Shown: positions 1 to 21,930 of the stretch, in pieces | How positions within the stretch are numbered: the first letter of the stretch is position 1 | Layout: each line of letters begins with the position of its first letter | Source of the DNA: Anaeramoeba flamelloides | Lineage: Eukaryota > Metamonada > Anaeramoebidae | Length of the DNA stretch: 64,000 bases | Direction of reading: 5' to 3' | Assembly (NCBI GenBank): GCA_027625915.1 | Contig: JANTQA010000023.1 | Location: 18,166,001 to 18,230,000 of the forward strand | Notes under the pieces: model-generated | What the model was told of the DNA's origin: nothing | Seen by the model: only the letters and a program-made list of their open reading frames with translations | Databases searched by the model: none | Position numbers and translations under genes: made by a program

Positions 1-1438
1 TTTGATATCAGAGTCCTCCCAAGGGAACAATTGTTTTTTTTTAAAAAAAACAAAACCAGTGGATTGTTTAATAATAAAGTTTATGGTGCCTCCCAATTGC
101 TAGATTAGAAAAAAAGATTAAATAATATTCTCCCCCCCAATAAATTATATTTTTATTGATTCTTTAAAAATAATTTCTATTTTTTTTTTTTGATTTTGGA
201 TAAATCAAATGAATTAAGAACACCCACTAAAATACTAATAAATATGATAATTATATATTTGGACTTAAGTTTAATAGTATTAAATACAATAGTTAAAAAT
301 ATAAAGAATTTAATAAAACTATATTTAGCAGGGATACTTTAAAAACGCCCACTAATAAATAAAAACAAATATTTTTTAATACTAAGATAATTTTTAATAT
401 CACATTTTTAAGATAATAAAAACTTTCTGAATTTTTTGTTTTAATTTATTTTCAAATGATTATTAAATTCTTATAAAAAATTGAAAAACTAAAAAAAAGG
501 AATTAACAATCTTAAAAAAACAAAAAGGAGAATAATTTATTCAAAAATAATTATTGATTTTCTATTTTAAAGAACAACTTAATAAATTGTTGGTTTCAAC
601 ACCTTTCTTAATTCAAAAATATTTTGACCAAATTTATATTTCAGAAATATTTAATAAATTGAATCAAAAAAATAAAATTTAAATATCAATGATAAATAAT
701 AAATAATACTAATTGTCAAAAATTGTGAACAAGGAAACAAATAAACTTTTTTTCAGGAAAATGTTCACAACTTTTTTTCCAAAATAATAAAGTAACTTTA
801 CTGTAGAGAGAAAAATGCTGGACAGAGAAAAATAGTTGGGAAGAAATTTTAATTTTGAACATTACTGAAAATGATTTTTAATTTCTTTTGTTTATGAAAT
901 AACTAAAGAAAATAACAATTGTCTACTCATTAGAATAACGATTAATGTAATTCTACTTTTTCAAAACCTTATCTCTTATAATCTAAATCAAGTTTAAAAA
1001 TTATCATTTTCAGAATTAATAGTAAACTTTACTAAAACTTGGATTTTTGTTAAAATAGCATGATCTACTTTACATACCAACTATTGAAATGAGTATTCTA
1101 CACACACCACAGATTAATGGACTTGTAACACATTTAAACCTGAATTTATTTAAAATTCAAATACTTATCAATAGGATTTGAATTTCAATTTTACTAATGA
1201 TTCCTAATTAAAAATGCTGTCTAACTATTTTTCTATGTCCAAAATTTTTCTCTCAATAGTTCGTCAAACTCTATTTGAAAAGTCGAAAAAATAAAATAAA
1301 AACTATTTTCAGGTATATGAACATTTTCAAATCATAAAGAGTTTGTATTTTCCTTAATTTCCATTTTTGAATAAGAAAAGAATCTCACACAATAAATTTC
1401 AAAATTCATTTTTCGATTTTTAATAAAGTGTTTTTAGT
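1..1438. other. intergenic DNA upstream of the Hsp110 gene
   Basis: No open reading frame of note is present on either strand. The stretch is AT-rich and contains one complete inverted-repeat element (801-1259, listed separately). Two short related motifs built on a CCCACTAA core lie near 221 and 345. No promoter element can be singled out from the background. Confidence 0.6.
801..1259. mobile_element. MITE family A, copy 1
   Basis: A 459-bp non-coding element that matches 46809-47266 along its whole length. The outer ends are inverted repeats of about 60 bp, here somewhat decayed; the left end begins CTGTAGAGAGAAAAATG and the right end closes with CATAGAAAAATAG-like sequence on the opposite strand. 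The flanks are TTA on the left and TTC on the right, consistent with an eroded 3-bp target duplication. Three-base TTA/TWA duplications are typical of PIF/Harbinger elements, so a non-autonomous Harbinger-like element is my best guess. It carries no coding capacity. Confidence 0.8.
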
Positions 1439-4400
1439 ATGTCACTAAGTGGGATAGATTTTGGCAATTGCAAATCAGTTGTTGCTGTTGTACAAAACAA
1501 AAGTGTAATTGTCGTTGAAGATGATCAAGGGAAACGTGAAACACCGTAATTACTATTTCCAACTCTTTGTCTTTCAAACAAAAAAAAAAAAAAACAAATA
1601 ACAAGATCAATAAGAAACCAAATCAAACAAAAAAGAATTCACTTACTTTCTTTTGAAGTGATCGAAATTATGGGTTCTTTTAAAATACAACTATTTTAAA
1701 TAAATTGTTTTTCATTTGGAAATTTGTTCTTTGAACCCAAAAAATGCTGGGATGTTTTAATTTTTATCAAGATCACATTTTGATTTCCTTTCTTTTGTTT
1801 CTTAAAATGAGAGGACGGTAACCAAAAAAGAACACAACGACCCAAAACAAAAAAACATAATTTCTTTTGTTTACCTCAAAAAGCAACTTTTTTTTTTATT
1901 GTTCGTAAAAAAACATATTTTGTGAGTATTAAAGAACGCAACACCAGGTTGTTTGCTCAACTCTAAGAAGACAAATGCACGGGTTCGATAAGAGTGAAGT
2001 AATAGTTCTGATAATTGTTATCAATAAACATTTCAAAAAACAGTAAAAAAAAAAAAAATACAAAATCTCAAATTTACAAAAGCTTTGTGATTCACGACCC
2101 AAAACTTACGATTTCTATTCTCTTTACGAAACATTTTTAACACTCTTTACACCTTGAAAAACAAAAAAAAAAACAAAAAAAAAAAGATCTGTAATTTCTT
2201 TTGTTGGGAAAAGAAGGCTAATCGGTGTCTTAGGGAAATCAGAAAAGAATCGAAATTTATCTAATACCATTATTCACCCAAAGTCCATCCTGTCCTCATC
2301 ATTTCCACACCATCAAACTTCAAGAACCCATTCGTCCACCAGGGCGCTTCGGATCAAAAAGAATTCTCGAGACGAGCTTTGCGTTGTTATTGACTACAAG
2401 AGCAGTGTTGATAAAAACACCAACAAACAAGAGGATCTTGAATTAAGCAAAACTCAAATAGGAGGCATTATGTTCGCACACTTAAGATCTATCTTAGAAT
2501 TACGAACGGAACAAAAGGAGCACAAATGTGTTTTAGCGTATCCTATCCATTTCACGGAGAGTAAACGAAGGTGTTTCAAAATTGCAGCAGAAATTTCAGG
2601 CTTAAAGCCCGTTTCGATTATTTCAGAATCAAGGGCTATTTGCTTGGCTTATGCCTGTGGGAGGACAGGTTTGCCAAAAGAAACCGAAAGGCCAAGAACA
2701 GTCTTATTTGCTGATTTTGGACATACACATTTTACGGCCACTATTGGCGATTTCAATACTGAAAGGATCCATATCCGTTCGGTGTCTTCTGATCCAACAA
2801 TCGGCTCTTGTTTAATTGATGATCTTTTGTTTGAGCATGTCTGCAGCCTAATAAAGGACAAATACCAATTCAATTTATTGGACCAAGAAACCACAGATCC
2901 AAAGCCAATTGCAAAATTGATGGACTCCGTTATTAAAGCAAAGGAAACTCTGAGCATTAATCCAAAATCTGCTAGAATTAATATTGATAGCTTATACAAC
3001 GATACTGATATTTCCATTAATGTTAACGGCCAGGATTTCCGAAAATTGTGTGAACCAGTCTATCAAAAGATCATTAACGTTATATTAACAGCACTTGGGC
3101 GTGCAAGAATCAAGACAAACCAAATAGACTTTATTGAAGTTGTTGGTGGATCTTCGAGGATCCCTTCCTTTAAGACCAAAATCTCAGATTTTTTTGGTAA
3201 AAATGTCAGTACAACTTTAAATTCAACAGAGTGCATTGCACAAGGCTGTGCATATCAAAGTTTATTACTCTTTCCAAATAATGAAAATGGCCCAAAATTT
3301 CAAATTATTGATTTTAATTTATATCCAATAGCTTTAACATTGAAAAATTTAACACAAAATGAAATTCAAAAAGAAATGTTAATTGAAAAAGAAAAAGAAA
3401 AAGAAAATGAAAATGAAAAAGAAAATGAAAATGAAAAAGAAAATGAAAATGAAAATGAGACAGAAATTGAAATTGAAAAAGAAAATGACAATAAAAAGAA
3501 AAATGAAAAAGAAAAGGAAAAGGAAAAGGAAAAAATAATGAAAATAAAAAATGATTGGATTGAAGAAAAAATTGAAATTAATAAAAATAACTCAATTAAT
3601 TTGGTTAACTATGGCGAAATACCCACACTTAATGGTGGTACTCAAATCAAGAAAAACGAAATAAATTCCCCATTTCAAATTCAAATTCAATACCCACCAA
3701 AAGACATTTATAAAAACACAATACCAGAATTAAAACATATTTCTGAAAATGAACAATTAATCCAAAAAAATATTATAATGAGGATACCTAAATTAAATTA
3801 TAAAGACGAAAAAGGAATAATAGATGTACAATTTGAAATTGATGATTATGGACTTGTAAATATTAAATCTATTTGTGCTTTTGATCAACCAATAATGGAG
3901 AAAAAGCTTTCTTTTCAAAATGTAAGATCTATTTGTCTTTTTTTTTTTATCTTTTTGAATATAAATTTTATCTCAATCAAGTTTAAAAAACCACTTATGG
4001 CTTTAATCACTACCACAAATAATCCCATATAAGAGAGATGACTTACTCTCTTAAAATGATAATGTGGAATTACATCTTCTTTTGATTGAAAAAATTTAAA
4101 TAACAAAATAAAAATTTCTTGGGATCTCATTGACAAAAAATTCTATCAAAAATAAGTTTCAAAGAGTTCCGAAATTTCAAAAAATCAAAATTTAAAAAAA
4201 AAAATTCATTTTTTCTTGTTTTATATTTCCAAATGGTTAAATTATTTTAATTTGAAACAAATTGTTTTCTTTCAGTTTAAAGATCGATTGAAATCAATTT
4301 GTGATTATTTTGTCACCCTTTTATTTGATATGGTAAGGATTTTGTAACATTCTTTTCTTTAAAAACAACTCATTTGAAAAAAGAAAAAAATGGAAAAAAA

Positions 4401-5600
4401 TCTTCGAGATCTCAAAAAGTGACCAAGAAGGGCAGCTCAAAACCAACACAGTTGTTTTCGAAATTATATATTCTAACTATTCAAATTGAAAATTGACTGT
4501 ATCAACTCTTTGGTACTTTTTTAAAAAAATGTCCATTGTTTTTCATTGTTGAATTTTCGAAATCTATCTTACAGTACAGATTAATTGTTTTTAATTGGAA
4601 TTCGGAGCACACAAAAACAAGATGAAAAAAATTTTTTGATTGAAAAAAATTTTTTTCATGTGAATGACTTGATCCTTAAAGTATCAAACAAAATTTTGGA
4701 AATTATTTCAACATTTTTTACAATTTTTCTTTTTTAAAAATTCCACAAAATAAATGTTTATTGGAATCTAATATTAATTAGTATACTAACACAACAAAAC
4801 ACTTTATTCTAAATAATTTATTAATGAGAAAATAAAAAAAATTATTTAAAAAAAAAATAAATGTCAAAAAAGTATGGGTATATCTGTTTTTATACTTTAA
4901 GAGTTGCTTTAATAAAAATATTGTTAAAAAAAATTAACTACTCTAAATTATTTCCAAAAAAATTGTCGCATTTTTTTTTTTTTTAAATTTGAAATTATAT
5001 TTTCTTTTTAAAATAGTTCTATTCATAAATTGGTAATCTAAAATTAAGATGAATATTAATAGGGACTAGATCAGCACCCGTTGGTATATATTTCAAAATA
5101 TGTTCATCAAAATATATTTCAAAAAAATGAAAAAAAAAAAAACAAGCTAAAAAAAAAAAATCAGGTTTAATCTATGGAAAGGGTGTTTATAAGAGGCAAT
5201 TGATAAAACTCAAAAAAAAACCAATGCTATCTTTAATTAAGAACACCCAAAATCATACACACTATTACTTTAGGTTATTTTGGTTTAGTTTGATAATTAA
5301 TCATGAATGTTCATTTGGGAGGTAGTTGTTTAATTGTTGTAATTTCTTTTTTTCTTTTTGATCAAATTTGCTTAAATCCTTGGTATTTTTTGCCTTTACT
5401 TTTTCGATTTTCATTTTCAAATTTCTTATATTGCCATGTTTCAGTATCTCAGTATTAATAAGTAATAAATTTTAGATTTTTTTCCTTGACTGCATTTTCT
5501 TTCCATTGGGGAAAAGAGTTACAAAGGAAAAAGATGAAGTTGATAACTTATTAAAAATGATTCGTAATAAATTAATGTAATCTAATATTTATTTATTTTT

Positions 5601-5691
<91 letters not shown>

Positions 5692-6331
5692 CACAAAACA
5701 CTAGTCGCCATATACCCGGCTAAAATTCAAACAATATTCAAATGGTGGATACCCAGAGAATGAAATAGCAAGATTAATAAAAAATGAATTCAAAATGAAC
5801 GAAGAAAATCAAAGAGTAATTGATCGGTTAGTAATGAAAAATGAGCTTGAATCATATTTATATTTTGTCCAAAATTCTTTAGAAAAAGAATGGAGATTAT
5901 TTATACAAGAAGAAGAAGGAAAGATCCTTAAAAAGCATTTGAAAATGTTAGAAAATTGGATATATAATGAAGGATCTGATGTAAGTCTCGAAAAATATTC
6001 ACACAAAAATGAAGAATTAATTGAAAAAATTTCACCAATTAAACAAAGAATTTATGAAAGATTAAATAGACCTAAAGTTATTCAACAATTTCTCAAGAAT
6101 ATTGAATGCACAGAAAATAACTTAAATAATAAAAAATTTCCAAATTTAAAAAAGAATGATAGCAATAAATTATTTCAAATTTGTCAAATATATAGAAAAT
6201 GGATTAAAACCACAATGAAAAACCAACGTAGATTAAAAATTAATCAAGACCCAACTGTTGGAGTTAAAGATATTCAATTACAAATGAACCGTTTTTTAGA
6301 GCAATTAAATAATATTTTAAATCAAAAATAA
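1439..6331 (+). CDS. Hsp110-type Hsp70-superfamily chaperone (nucleotide exchange factor)
   Basis: Exons 1439-1545, 2187-3921 and 5705-6331, together 2469 nt encoding 822 residues; phases agree at both junctions. The start is fixed by an in-frame TAA five codons upstream. Exon 1 gives the first ATPase phosphate loop (GIDFGNCKS) and exon 2 continues with PSVISFVGKRRLIG and the rest of the nucleotide-binding domain to about residue 420, including FADFGHTHF and EVVGGSSRIP. The substrate-binding half is interrupted by a Lys/Glu/Asn tract at about residues 430-490. Exon 3 supplies the Hsp110 helical C terminus (KNELESYLYFVQN, ENWIYNEGSD). Length and the C-terminal helix pattern fit Hsp110/Sse1 rather than canonical Hsp70. 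By family knowledge it would act in the cytosol, releasing ADP from Hsp70 and holding unfolded clients. The exact 3' end of exon 2 is the least certain point. Confidence 0.88.
1546..2186 (+). other. intron 1 of the Hsp110 gene
   Basis: Begins GTAATT and ends AAAAAG; 641 nt. Splicing joins the second base of a proline codon to the next exon and restores an Hsp70-type PS-VxF strand, so the boundaries are well supported. Contents are A-rich runs with nothing recognisable. Confidence 0.85.
4075..4615 (+). repeat. dispersed repeat family G, copy 1 (intronic)
   Basis: About 540 bp that aligns by eye, with small gaps, to 44708-45310. Shared landmarks are GGATCTCATTG, AGGATTTTGTAACATTCTTT, TCTTCGAGATCTCAAAAA and CAACACAGTTGTTT. 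I see no clear terminal inverted repeat, so the class is unknown; a SINE or an end-eroded DNA element are both possible. Both copies lie in introns in the sense direction of the host gene. Confidence 0.75.
5603..5690 (+). repeat. (CA)n followed by (TA)n microsatellite at an intron 3' end
   Basis: About 73 bp of CA dinucleotides followed directly by about 16 bp of TA, ending about 14 bases before the acceptor AG of Hsp110 intron 2. Two other introns in this window have the same order and orientation at the same place. Confidence 0.95.
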
Positions 6332-6606
6332 TTTTTGAAAAAAAAAAAAATATATTAGATGAAAATTTTTAAATATTTCAAAATAAAATACTGTATTTTT
6401 ATTTTTATTTGTTTATGACTTCTTACATTGGCATATACAGAGGCAGCCAAATAGAGTAAAATAAATATCTAAAAAATGTTTTTTTTTTGTAAATAAATCA
6501 CTTTTTTGGGGAAAATTATTATTTTTCAAAATAATCAAATTCTCATTTTTTTCAAAAAAGTAAATTCCATTGAAATATATTGGTTCTAGGTATTTAAAAC
6601 CCCCTT

Positions 6607-6655
6607 TTCAGGTAGGATAAGGCATGTTAGGGTATGTTAGGGCATGTTAGAGTAG
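6607..6655. repeat. short minisatellite built on GCATGTTAGG
   Basis: Three to four imperfect copies of a 10-11-bp unit of the type GGCATGTTAGG / GTATGTTAGG. The local G content is unusual for this intergenic region, and the unit includes TTAGGG-like junctions. Confidence 0.6.
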
Positions 6656-8987
6656 ATTTGGGCGACTTGGATGGTATTTTAGAGAATTTTTTCCTGAATT
6701 TTGAAAAAAAAAATAATTAAGAGAACAATTAGATTTTTGTAACTATTTTTTTAAGGGAAAAAAAAAATTCCACTTAACTTTGGTGGTTAAAATTGGTAGG
6801 TTTTGAATAAATTTTTAAAAATAATTAGTATTGATGATTTCAAATTTTTAGATTTTCTACAATTTATGTAATAAAATACTATTAATCGTACAATAATCTT
6901 TTTGATTTTTCCTCTCACAAATATAAAAAACCAATAAAAACTTTGATACATGATGAATATAATCAAGAAAATCTTCAAAAATACGAAAAAATTCAATTTG
7001 TCCAATTTTGAAATTTGACCAAATTTGAAATTTAATAATATACCCCTTTTTTGATTTTTATTGTTGGTTAACTTGAATTTAAAAGCTCTATTTCTTGGGC
7101 TAATTGGAATCTAGAGGTTTTATTTTATTATTAATAATCTTTTTTTAATTTTGTTAATTTAATGATAAAGTGAATAAATTAACAAAAGACAGTAACTCAG
7201 TTAGGATAATTATGCGAAAGGAAAACTCATAATAAAACCTGGTTGACTTACATTGCGAAAGAATTTCTTTTTGAGTTTTTTTTTTACATTCACGTTTAAT
7301 TTCAATATTTATTTATAGAGTTGTAACTCAAAAATCTCAACATTAAATAAAAATTACAAATAATATTAAATTAAAGTAATATAACTTAAATAAACAATAT
7401 ATTATTTATTTTTTAAAATTTGAGAAAATACTTTAAATTACTCACATTCAATATTTGTTATTCCAAAATGTAACTTTAAGGCAAATAATAAAAAATTATT
7501 GATTAAAAAATCAAAAAGTAAAAAAAAAAAAATATTATTTTTTAACACCAATAAAAAGTTTTTATTACCAAATTGATCAAAAAAAATTAATGAATACCTA
7601 TTAATGTCTTTTTTGTATTTGTTTAATATTATTTCATGGTAACTTCTAATAGTTTAAAGAAATTTTTGATAAAAATCATTCTTTCATTAAAATTATCATT
7701 TTTTTTTTTTGAGATTATTATTAATTTTTTTGAAAATTATGATCTGATCACATTTTTTTATAAAATCAATTGTCTCAATATTATTTAATTTTTTTTGTAA
7801 ATTTATATTTATTTTATATATATCTTTTGCTATAATTCATGTATTTTTTATTTTTTCTAATTTCCTGCAATTGACACCAAAAATAATATTAACTCTTATA
7901 TTAATATTATAAATTGAAAGGGAATTGTTGATCAATAAATAAAGAAAGAAAAAAATTCAAAGAGAAAAAACGGAAACATTTTTTCTTATTGTGAAAATTT
8001 AATTAAAAATTTATAAATTTGGAATTAAATGAAGAATTACTGATTGAAATTTGAATTTAACAATGTTAAAAAAGTTTTAAAACTCTGTTTTTTTGATCAT
8101 AAGAGATTGATTCAAAATAGATTGTTTTGAAAAATGAAATGTCTACTATATACTACTATTTTTCGAAACAGAAGAAAGGTATTTTTTTATTTTTTTAAGA
8201 AATATTTTTTTGGAAAACCCAACCATTTCAATTTCAAATTCTAAACAATAAAAATTTTAATAGTCAAGAGTAAGACTGGAAAATGGTATTTAATTGCCTT
8301 TTTTGAAGTGAAATTTTTTATTCATAATTAAATCTTTAATAGATATCTGGGATTTGGTACTCATTTTTATTAATGGGATTTACTTTTTGAGATTATTTAT
8401 TACGAAGTGGGTTTAAAAAATTACAAATAAACATCGGAAATAAAATTATTTGTAACTTGAATGATTGACAGTAGCTAGATTTTATCTTTTTATTTTTTTG
8501 GTCAAAGAAAATAACAAAAAAGAGAAATTTATTATCTCAACTCATAGAAAGAATAGTTTAATTTCAATTTTGGTTTTAAAATTGTTTTATTTTAGTGGTG
8601 TGCCTTCCACTTGGGGCATAAAAAAAGAAGTTGTATTTTTTAAAGAAAAAAATTCAAATAAAATTTCAATGTTTGGAAAAAAAAAATAAAATGGTTTTCA
8701 AAATTTATTCAAATTTTTAAAGAAAAATAAGTAACTTTACTCTTGTTGACTGATCTTTTAATTCATTTGATTTTCGTTATGAAAAAATAATAAAACGTTG
8801 AAAATATTTTTATTTTTTTTCAATTTTTATCAAAAGATTCGGATTTTATTGAACCAAAAGAGTAAATTAAGATCTGATTTTAACAATATTCTATTCAAAT
8901 TTAGATGTTTATATCCATTAAAACAAATTCTTGAAAAAAAAACATGATCCCCATATATTTCTTTTTTTTAGATAACTAAATTATGTT

Positions 8988-9085
8988 TCAAATACTTCTG
9001 ATAACTGTATCTTTAGATACTCTTTGAATCAGAAGTCTCAAATTTAGTCACTACAAAATTCTCTCTTTAACAGATTAGATAGTTC
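8988..9085 (+). repeat. dispersed repeat family H, copy 1
   Basis: About 95 bp with close similarity to 15701-15790. The shared core is GTATCTTTAGATACTCTTTG followed by an AAATTCTCTC segment. The core GTATCTTTAGATAC is palindromic. Class unknown. Confidence 0.65.
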
Positions 9086-10210
9086 CCTATCCAACCCATA
9101 TCAATAAATCCTTATTCCCGTATATTAAGAAATATATTTGATTTTTTTTTCAAAATAATTGGTGATCAAATAAGTAGACCTTTAAAATTAACATTTACTT
9201 CAGACTTAAACAAATATACCTTGGCACTAATAAGAAAATAAAAATTTAAACTAACCATGATTAAACATTATAAGTATACCCAGTGTTTATCGAAAAAGAT
9301 ATTATCTCGAATGTTCAATAAATTATTAATTCTAAAAAATTTAAAGGTAATTTCAAGAGGTTCACATTGATTTTTTTTTTCTGAGTCTAATTATATGTTA
9401 AAGAAGAAGACAATAATATTGATTTTGATTAATCTCAAATATATGTATATATCTAGTTATACACAAGAAGAAATAAATTTTGAGTAATTAATTTTTTATA
9501 TCAAATATAAAATTATTTGTAAAACTATTTTGGAATAAGAATTTATAAATATTGAAAAAAGAATCAAAAAACTCCAAGTAAAAATAAAGAATTATTGTTG
9601 TTTTTTATATATATTTTTAGTTAGTAAAATCAGAAAAGGAAGAAAAAAAATACAATATTATATTTATATTGGAATAAACATAAAGATTAACTGGATAAAT
9701 TCATTAAAATTCACAACTAACATTAATAATAATGTTAATAATAATAAATGAAAAAGAAAAAGATATTTCAAAGTTAATTTCTATTTTAACTTTTAGAAAA
9801 AGGAAACAAAGGAAAAGAAAAAGAAAAAGAAATAATAATAATAATACAATAATAATTATGTACATAATAATTCAAAGGCTAATATTAAATAAATGGTTGA
9901 TGTATCTTTATGGGATTATTATTTTTTTCGATGGAAATATCATTAAATTGTCCTAGCAAAATACATTTTAATAACATTGAATGCAAATTAATAATAATCA
10001 TATACAAAATTAAATATTAAGATAATATGCATTCTCTTGGCGAAATGAGTATTTTTGAGTATCCAAGAAGAAGAAAAAATAAAGCTTGACTTTTGGAATA
10101 TAAATTTGAAACAAAGCAATGGTTTTGGAATATTATTTTTGAATCAAATTTTATTTGAACTTTAAATAAAAAATGTTCAAAACAGAAAAAAAAATATTAC
10201 TTATTCGTAT

Positions 10211-18632
<8,422 letters not shown>

Positions 18633-19349
18633 TTAGCTCGACTCGTAAAGGTATGTGAACAAAAATGAAATTGTTGAATTGATCAAGAATCAAAGAGAAA
18701 GTCAAATCAAAAAAAATATGTTGACGACAAGCCAAGAAAAAATGATAGAAGAGAAAATGGAGAAAAATAAAAATATTTTAATTTTGGGATGTGGTTTGTT
18801 TTTGTCAAACAGAATTTGTCAGAAAGTCAGAAATTTTTTGTCATTAAAAAAATGCTCCTTACAGAATTGTCTGACAGCAGATTCCTTTAAAAAAGTTGAA
18901 ATTAGAATTCCTTTGTTTGTAATGCAAATAGTCAACTTTTTTTAGTTTGGTGATTGAAATCGGTAGGATCATAACTGAAAGTCAAACAAAAACAGAATTG
19001 TTTTCGAAAGTCACTTTTGTATGATTACAACTTGACTGATCTCGTTTAAAACACAAAGGATTTTTCAAAAAAGAAATTATTTTGTCATCTAAAGTATCTA
19101 TCATTTGTTGGTAACAAATATTGGAGACAAAAAACGATCTTGCATCTCTGTTGTTTGGTATAGAAATTTGGAAAAATGCGAACTCTTTTTCCTATTTTTC
19201 TTTTACAAAAAGATTTTCGAAAGAAATTGATTGTGTTGTGCAATCTCTATGGATTTGTTTAATCCTTTTTACATGGTATAGATTACATATATTGGGTGAT
19301 AAAAGAAACCCAAATGAAACGTATATCAAGAATTGAAAAAAAGAAAATA

Positions 19350-19796
19350 CAGTGATGTAAATAACCCACTTTGACAGCCTTTAACCCAGTACTAAAATTT
19401 TACTCATGTTTTTTTTTCCTGTCTTGTGTATTTGAAGGTAGTAACCCACTCATATCCTCGTTTCATTTTTTAAATGAACTTTTGAGGTTAGATCTTTGAT
19501 TAATGTCAAAGATTCAAAAATATTAAATGTTTTTATTTCAAAAATTTTATCATATTTTAAAAATTTCTTAGATTCAATGATTTTTTGATAAAAATTCAAA
19601 AAATGAAATTTTTTTCATTGCTTTGTCAAAAAATACATTTTAATCTTTTAATTTCTTCCTAATTCTTTTTTAAAATTAATTTAAAAGAGTCTTGTTTCTT
19701 GTTTTTATGTTGTACTCGTCCTAGTGATTTGTTGATTATATTTTTAAAGAAAGTCGATATTTTTTTCATGAGTTAAATTTTCATAATAAACTTTGT
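19350..19796. mobile_element. MITE family B, copy 2 (decayed right end)
   Basis: The left end (CAGTGATGTAAATAACCC, preceded by TA at 19348-19349) matches copy 1. The right end retains CATGAGTTAAATTTT but has lost its last 30-40 bp of inverted repeat. The interior is diverged from copy 1. Confidence 0.7.
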
Positions 19797-19865
19797 ATTA
19801 ATTAAAAAAGTACCCAACAATTCTTTCAAATATAGATTTATTATTTAAAATTAACTTTTGAATAA

Positions 19866-20128
19866 CTAATAAGAAATTAGTAGAATAATAAACAACAGAG
19901 AATAGTTGACATCCATATGAAGCAAATAGACTGAATCTGTAGATTTTCTTAAAAATAGAAAAATCCAAATTCTTTAATCATCCTATTGAGAAAAACAAAA
20001 TTGTTCATTTTGTTCTTCAATTAAATTTCAAAGAAAATATCAAAGATCATAATCATTTTTCTACAATCATTTTTACTGTTTCAATAACCTTAGAATAGCA
20101 CATTTTTACAAAGTAAATATCGATCTTG
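19866..20128 (+). repeat. dispersed repeat family I, copy 1
   Basis: About 260 bp aligned by eye to 34728-34985 in the same orientation. Landmarks are GTAGAATAATAA, CAGAGAATAGTTGA and CAATCATTT..GTTTCAATAAC. No inverted ends seen. Confidence 0.7.
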
Positions 20129-20255
20129 CAATAAAAAAAATTTTGCAAAGAATTATATGTTAAAAAAATTGGAAAAAAAATGAAAAAATGTGAAAAAATG
20201 ATTCAATTTTGGAATTTCCAAATAAAATTATTGCTTCGAATAACAATTCAACACT

Positions 20256-20258
<3 letters not shown>

Positions 20259-20290
<32 letters not shown>
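20259..20290. repeat. (TA)n microsatellite
   Basis: About sixteen TA units in the intergenic region. Confidence 0.95.
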
Positions 20291-20295
<5 letters not shown>

Positions 20296-20748
20296 TTAAA
20301 ATCATACCAATACCCCCTCTTGGTGGGAAATTGTTTTTGTTTAATATAAAAAGTAATAGTTAGTTAAAATAATGTGGGTTAAAATATTTTTCCTATTTAT
20401 ATTTCAAATGAAAGTCATCAATTATAAAGTGGATAATATAAAAGTTTTCATTATGTGATAAATATTACGAAAACATGAATCAGATCATTTGATATTGTAA
20501 AATATATAAATTTATCAGAGTCAAATGTAAGAAAAAATGTTCAAAAAATTTAGACAACAAACTATATGAAAAAATTATTTCTTGAAAAAAATACAAGAGG
20601 TTGGTTAATATGATTAATCAAAATTATGAAATTTATTATTCTTGTTGAGAAATTCTATATCAAAGGTCTAATGGTTATAAAACTTTAGGTAATGAATAAA
20701 ATACAATAAAAAGTATAAAACAAAAAATACTTAAAATGGTATACATAT

Positions 20749-21274
20749 AAACCCCAATTCAACAATTTTAATACACCAAAATTCAATTTTTGAAAGAAAA
20801 AAAAATCCGATTTAACCAATTCAAGAAGATATATCAAATTAAAATCATTCACTAATTGGAGTGGAAACATTTTTTATAAATTACAATACTCATAAGACAA
20901 AAAATAAATAATTATTAATATTGATAAACCAAGGGTGTGTTAAAAATTTGGAGAGAGCAAAACAAAAAAATACATTGGCAAATGTGTTTAAATTCTATTT
21001 AGGAATATTTATTGATCAAATTTTTTGATATTGATAACTAATTTTATTTGAGTTCTTCAATTTCAAATGACCCAACTTTAACACAATAACAATATTTGAA
21101 AAAAATATTTTGATTGAAAGAAATAATGTTACTTAATTCAAAAAATGAAAACAAAAAAAAAATATGAAAAAATGATTTTTGTATTAATCAAAAATCAAAA
21201 TTATTCCCACTGAATTGAATTATGTTATTGTGGTTATTTGAACCTTATACCTATGTGGAAAATTTTGAATTTTA

Positions 21275-21276
<2 letters not shown>
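20749..21276 (+). mobile_element. inverted-repeat element family F, copy 3
   Basis: About 528 bp in the same orientation as copy 1 and close to it along its length. It is followed directly by a (TA)n run of about 38 bp (21277-21314). Confidence 0.75.
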
Positions 21277-21323
<47 letters not shown>

Positions 21324-21897
21324 CCAAAAAAGCGGGACAAATTTATTTTAAAATATCTCTTTCAAACTCAATCTTCAAAAAAGTATTTAAATATACAAAA
21401 TAATTAACTATCATTTATCGATTCTTTGTAATTATTCAATTTTTTTCTTAGTATGTTCTTCGATAAATAAAAGATATTATATTTTCTAATCGAGGTTTTA
21501 TATGGTATTTTTAGGGGTGAAAATTGATGTTTATAATTTTTTTTTTTTGATCAAAAAAACCATTTTCAGAATTTTATTTAATCTCAGCATTTTTTTAAAA
21601 TAGAATTAAAAACATATCAATAAATATAATTGTTTAAAAAATAATTTGTACTCTTTCCATATTTCTGGTTTTTTATTGAAATTGGTCATTCATTGTTTTA
21701 TCCATGAAAAGTGCCCTTTTTTGTCATTTTTTGGAAATATTTCATCCAACATATTTTGAAATAAATCCCTTATTTGTTAATTCAATCTGCATTGTAATTA
21801 AACTTAATTTAAGTATTACCAAATAACAAATACATCCACTAACAAAGATGATTTTTTATTAAATATATAAAAAAAAAACATACTTTTTTTGGAAATA

Positions 21898-21900
<3 letters not shown>

Positions 21901-21929
<29 letters not shown>
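21901..21929. repeat. (TA)n microsatellite
   Basis: About fourteen TA units followed by a few GATA units. Confidence 0.95.

Positions 21930-21930
<1 letters not shown>

Larger units (their letters stand above)
3922..5704 (+). other. intron 2 of the Hsp110 gene, repeat-bearing
   Basis: Begins GTAAGA and ends CACTAG; 1783 nt, phase 0 on both sides. It contains a dispersed repeat (about 4075-4615) that recurs in an intron of the LisH-RasGEF gene, and a long (CA)n(TA)n tract that finishes about a dozen bases before the acceptor. Confidence 0.8.
6332..10210. other. intergenic DNA between two convergent genes
   Basis: 3.9 kb between the stop of the Hsp110 gene and the stop of the WNK-like gene. 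Only short chance frames are present. It holds a small minisatellite (6607-6655), one copy of a short dispersed repeat (8988-9085) and an A/G-rich simple stretch near 9780-9840. Nothing else is recognisable. Confidence 0.6.

Noticed and set aside
1960-2010. Possible tRNA B-box (GGGTTCGATAA) in Hsp110 intron 1
   Set aside because: No matching A-box, acceptor stem or anticodon arm could be formed around it.
4276-4332. A possible 19-codon extra exon of the Hsp110 gene with good splice sites and matching phase
   Set aside because: It lies inside the dispersed repeat also present at 44708-45310, where the same place is not open, and Hsp110 homology does not need it.
18655-18945. 96-codon plus-strand frame starting 22 bp from the WNK start
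   Set aside because: No recognisable domain, weak coding character, and it would occupy the WNK promoter. Not excluded, but unsupported.
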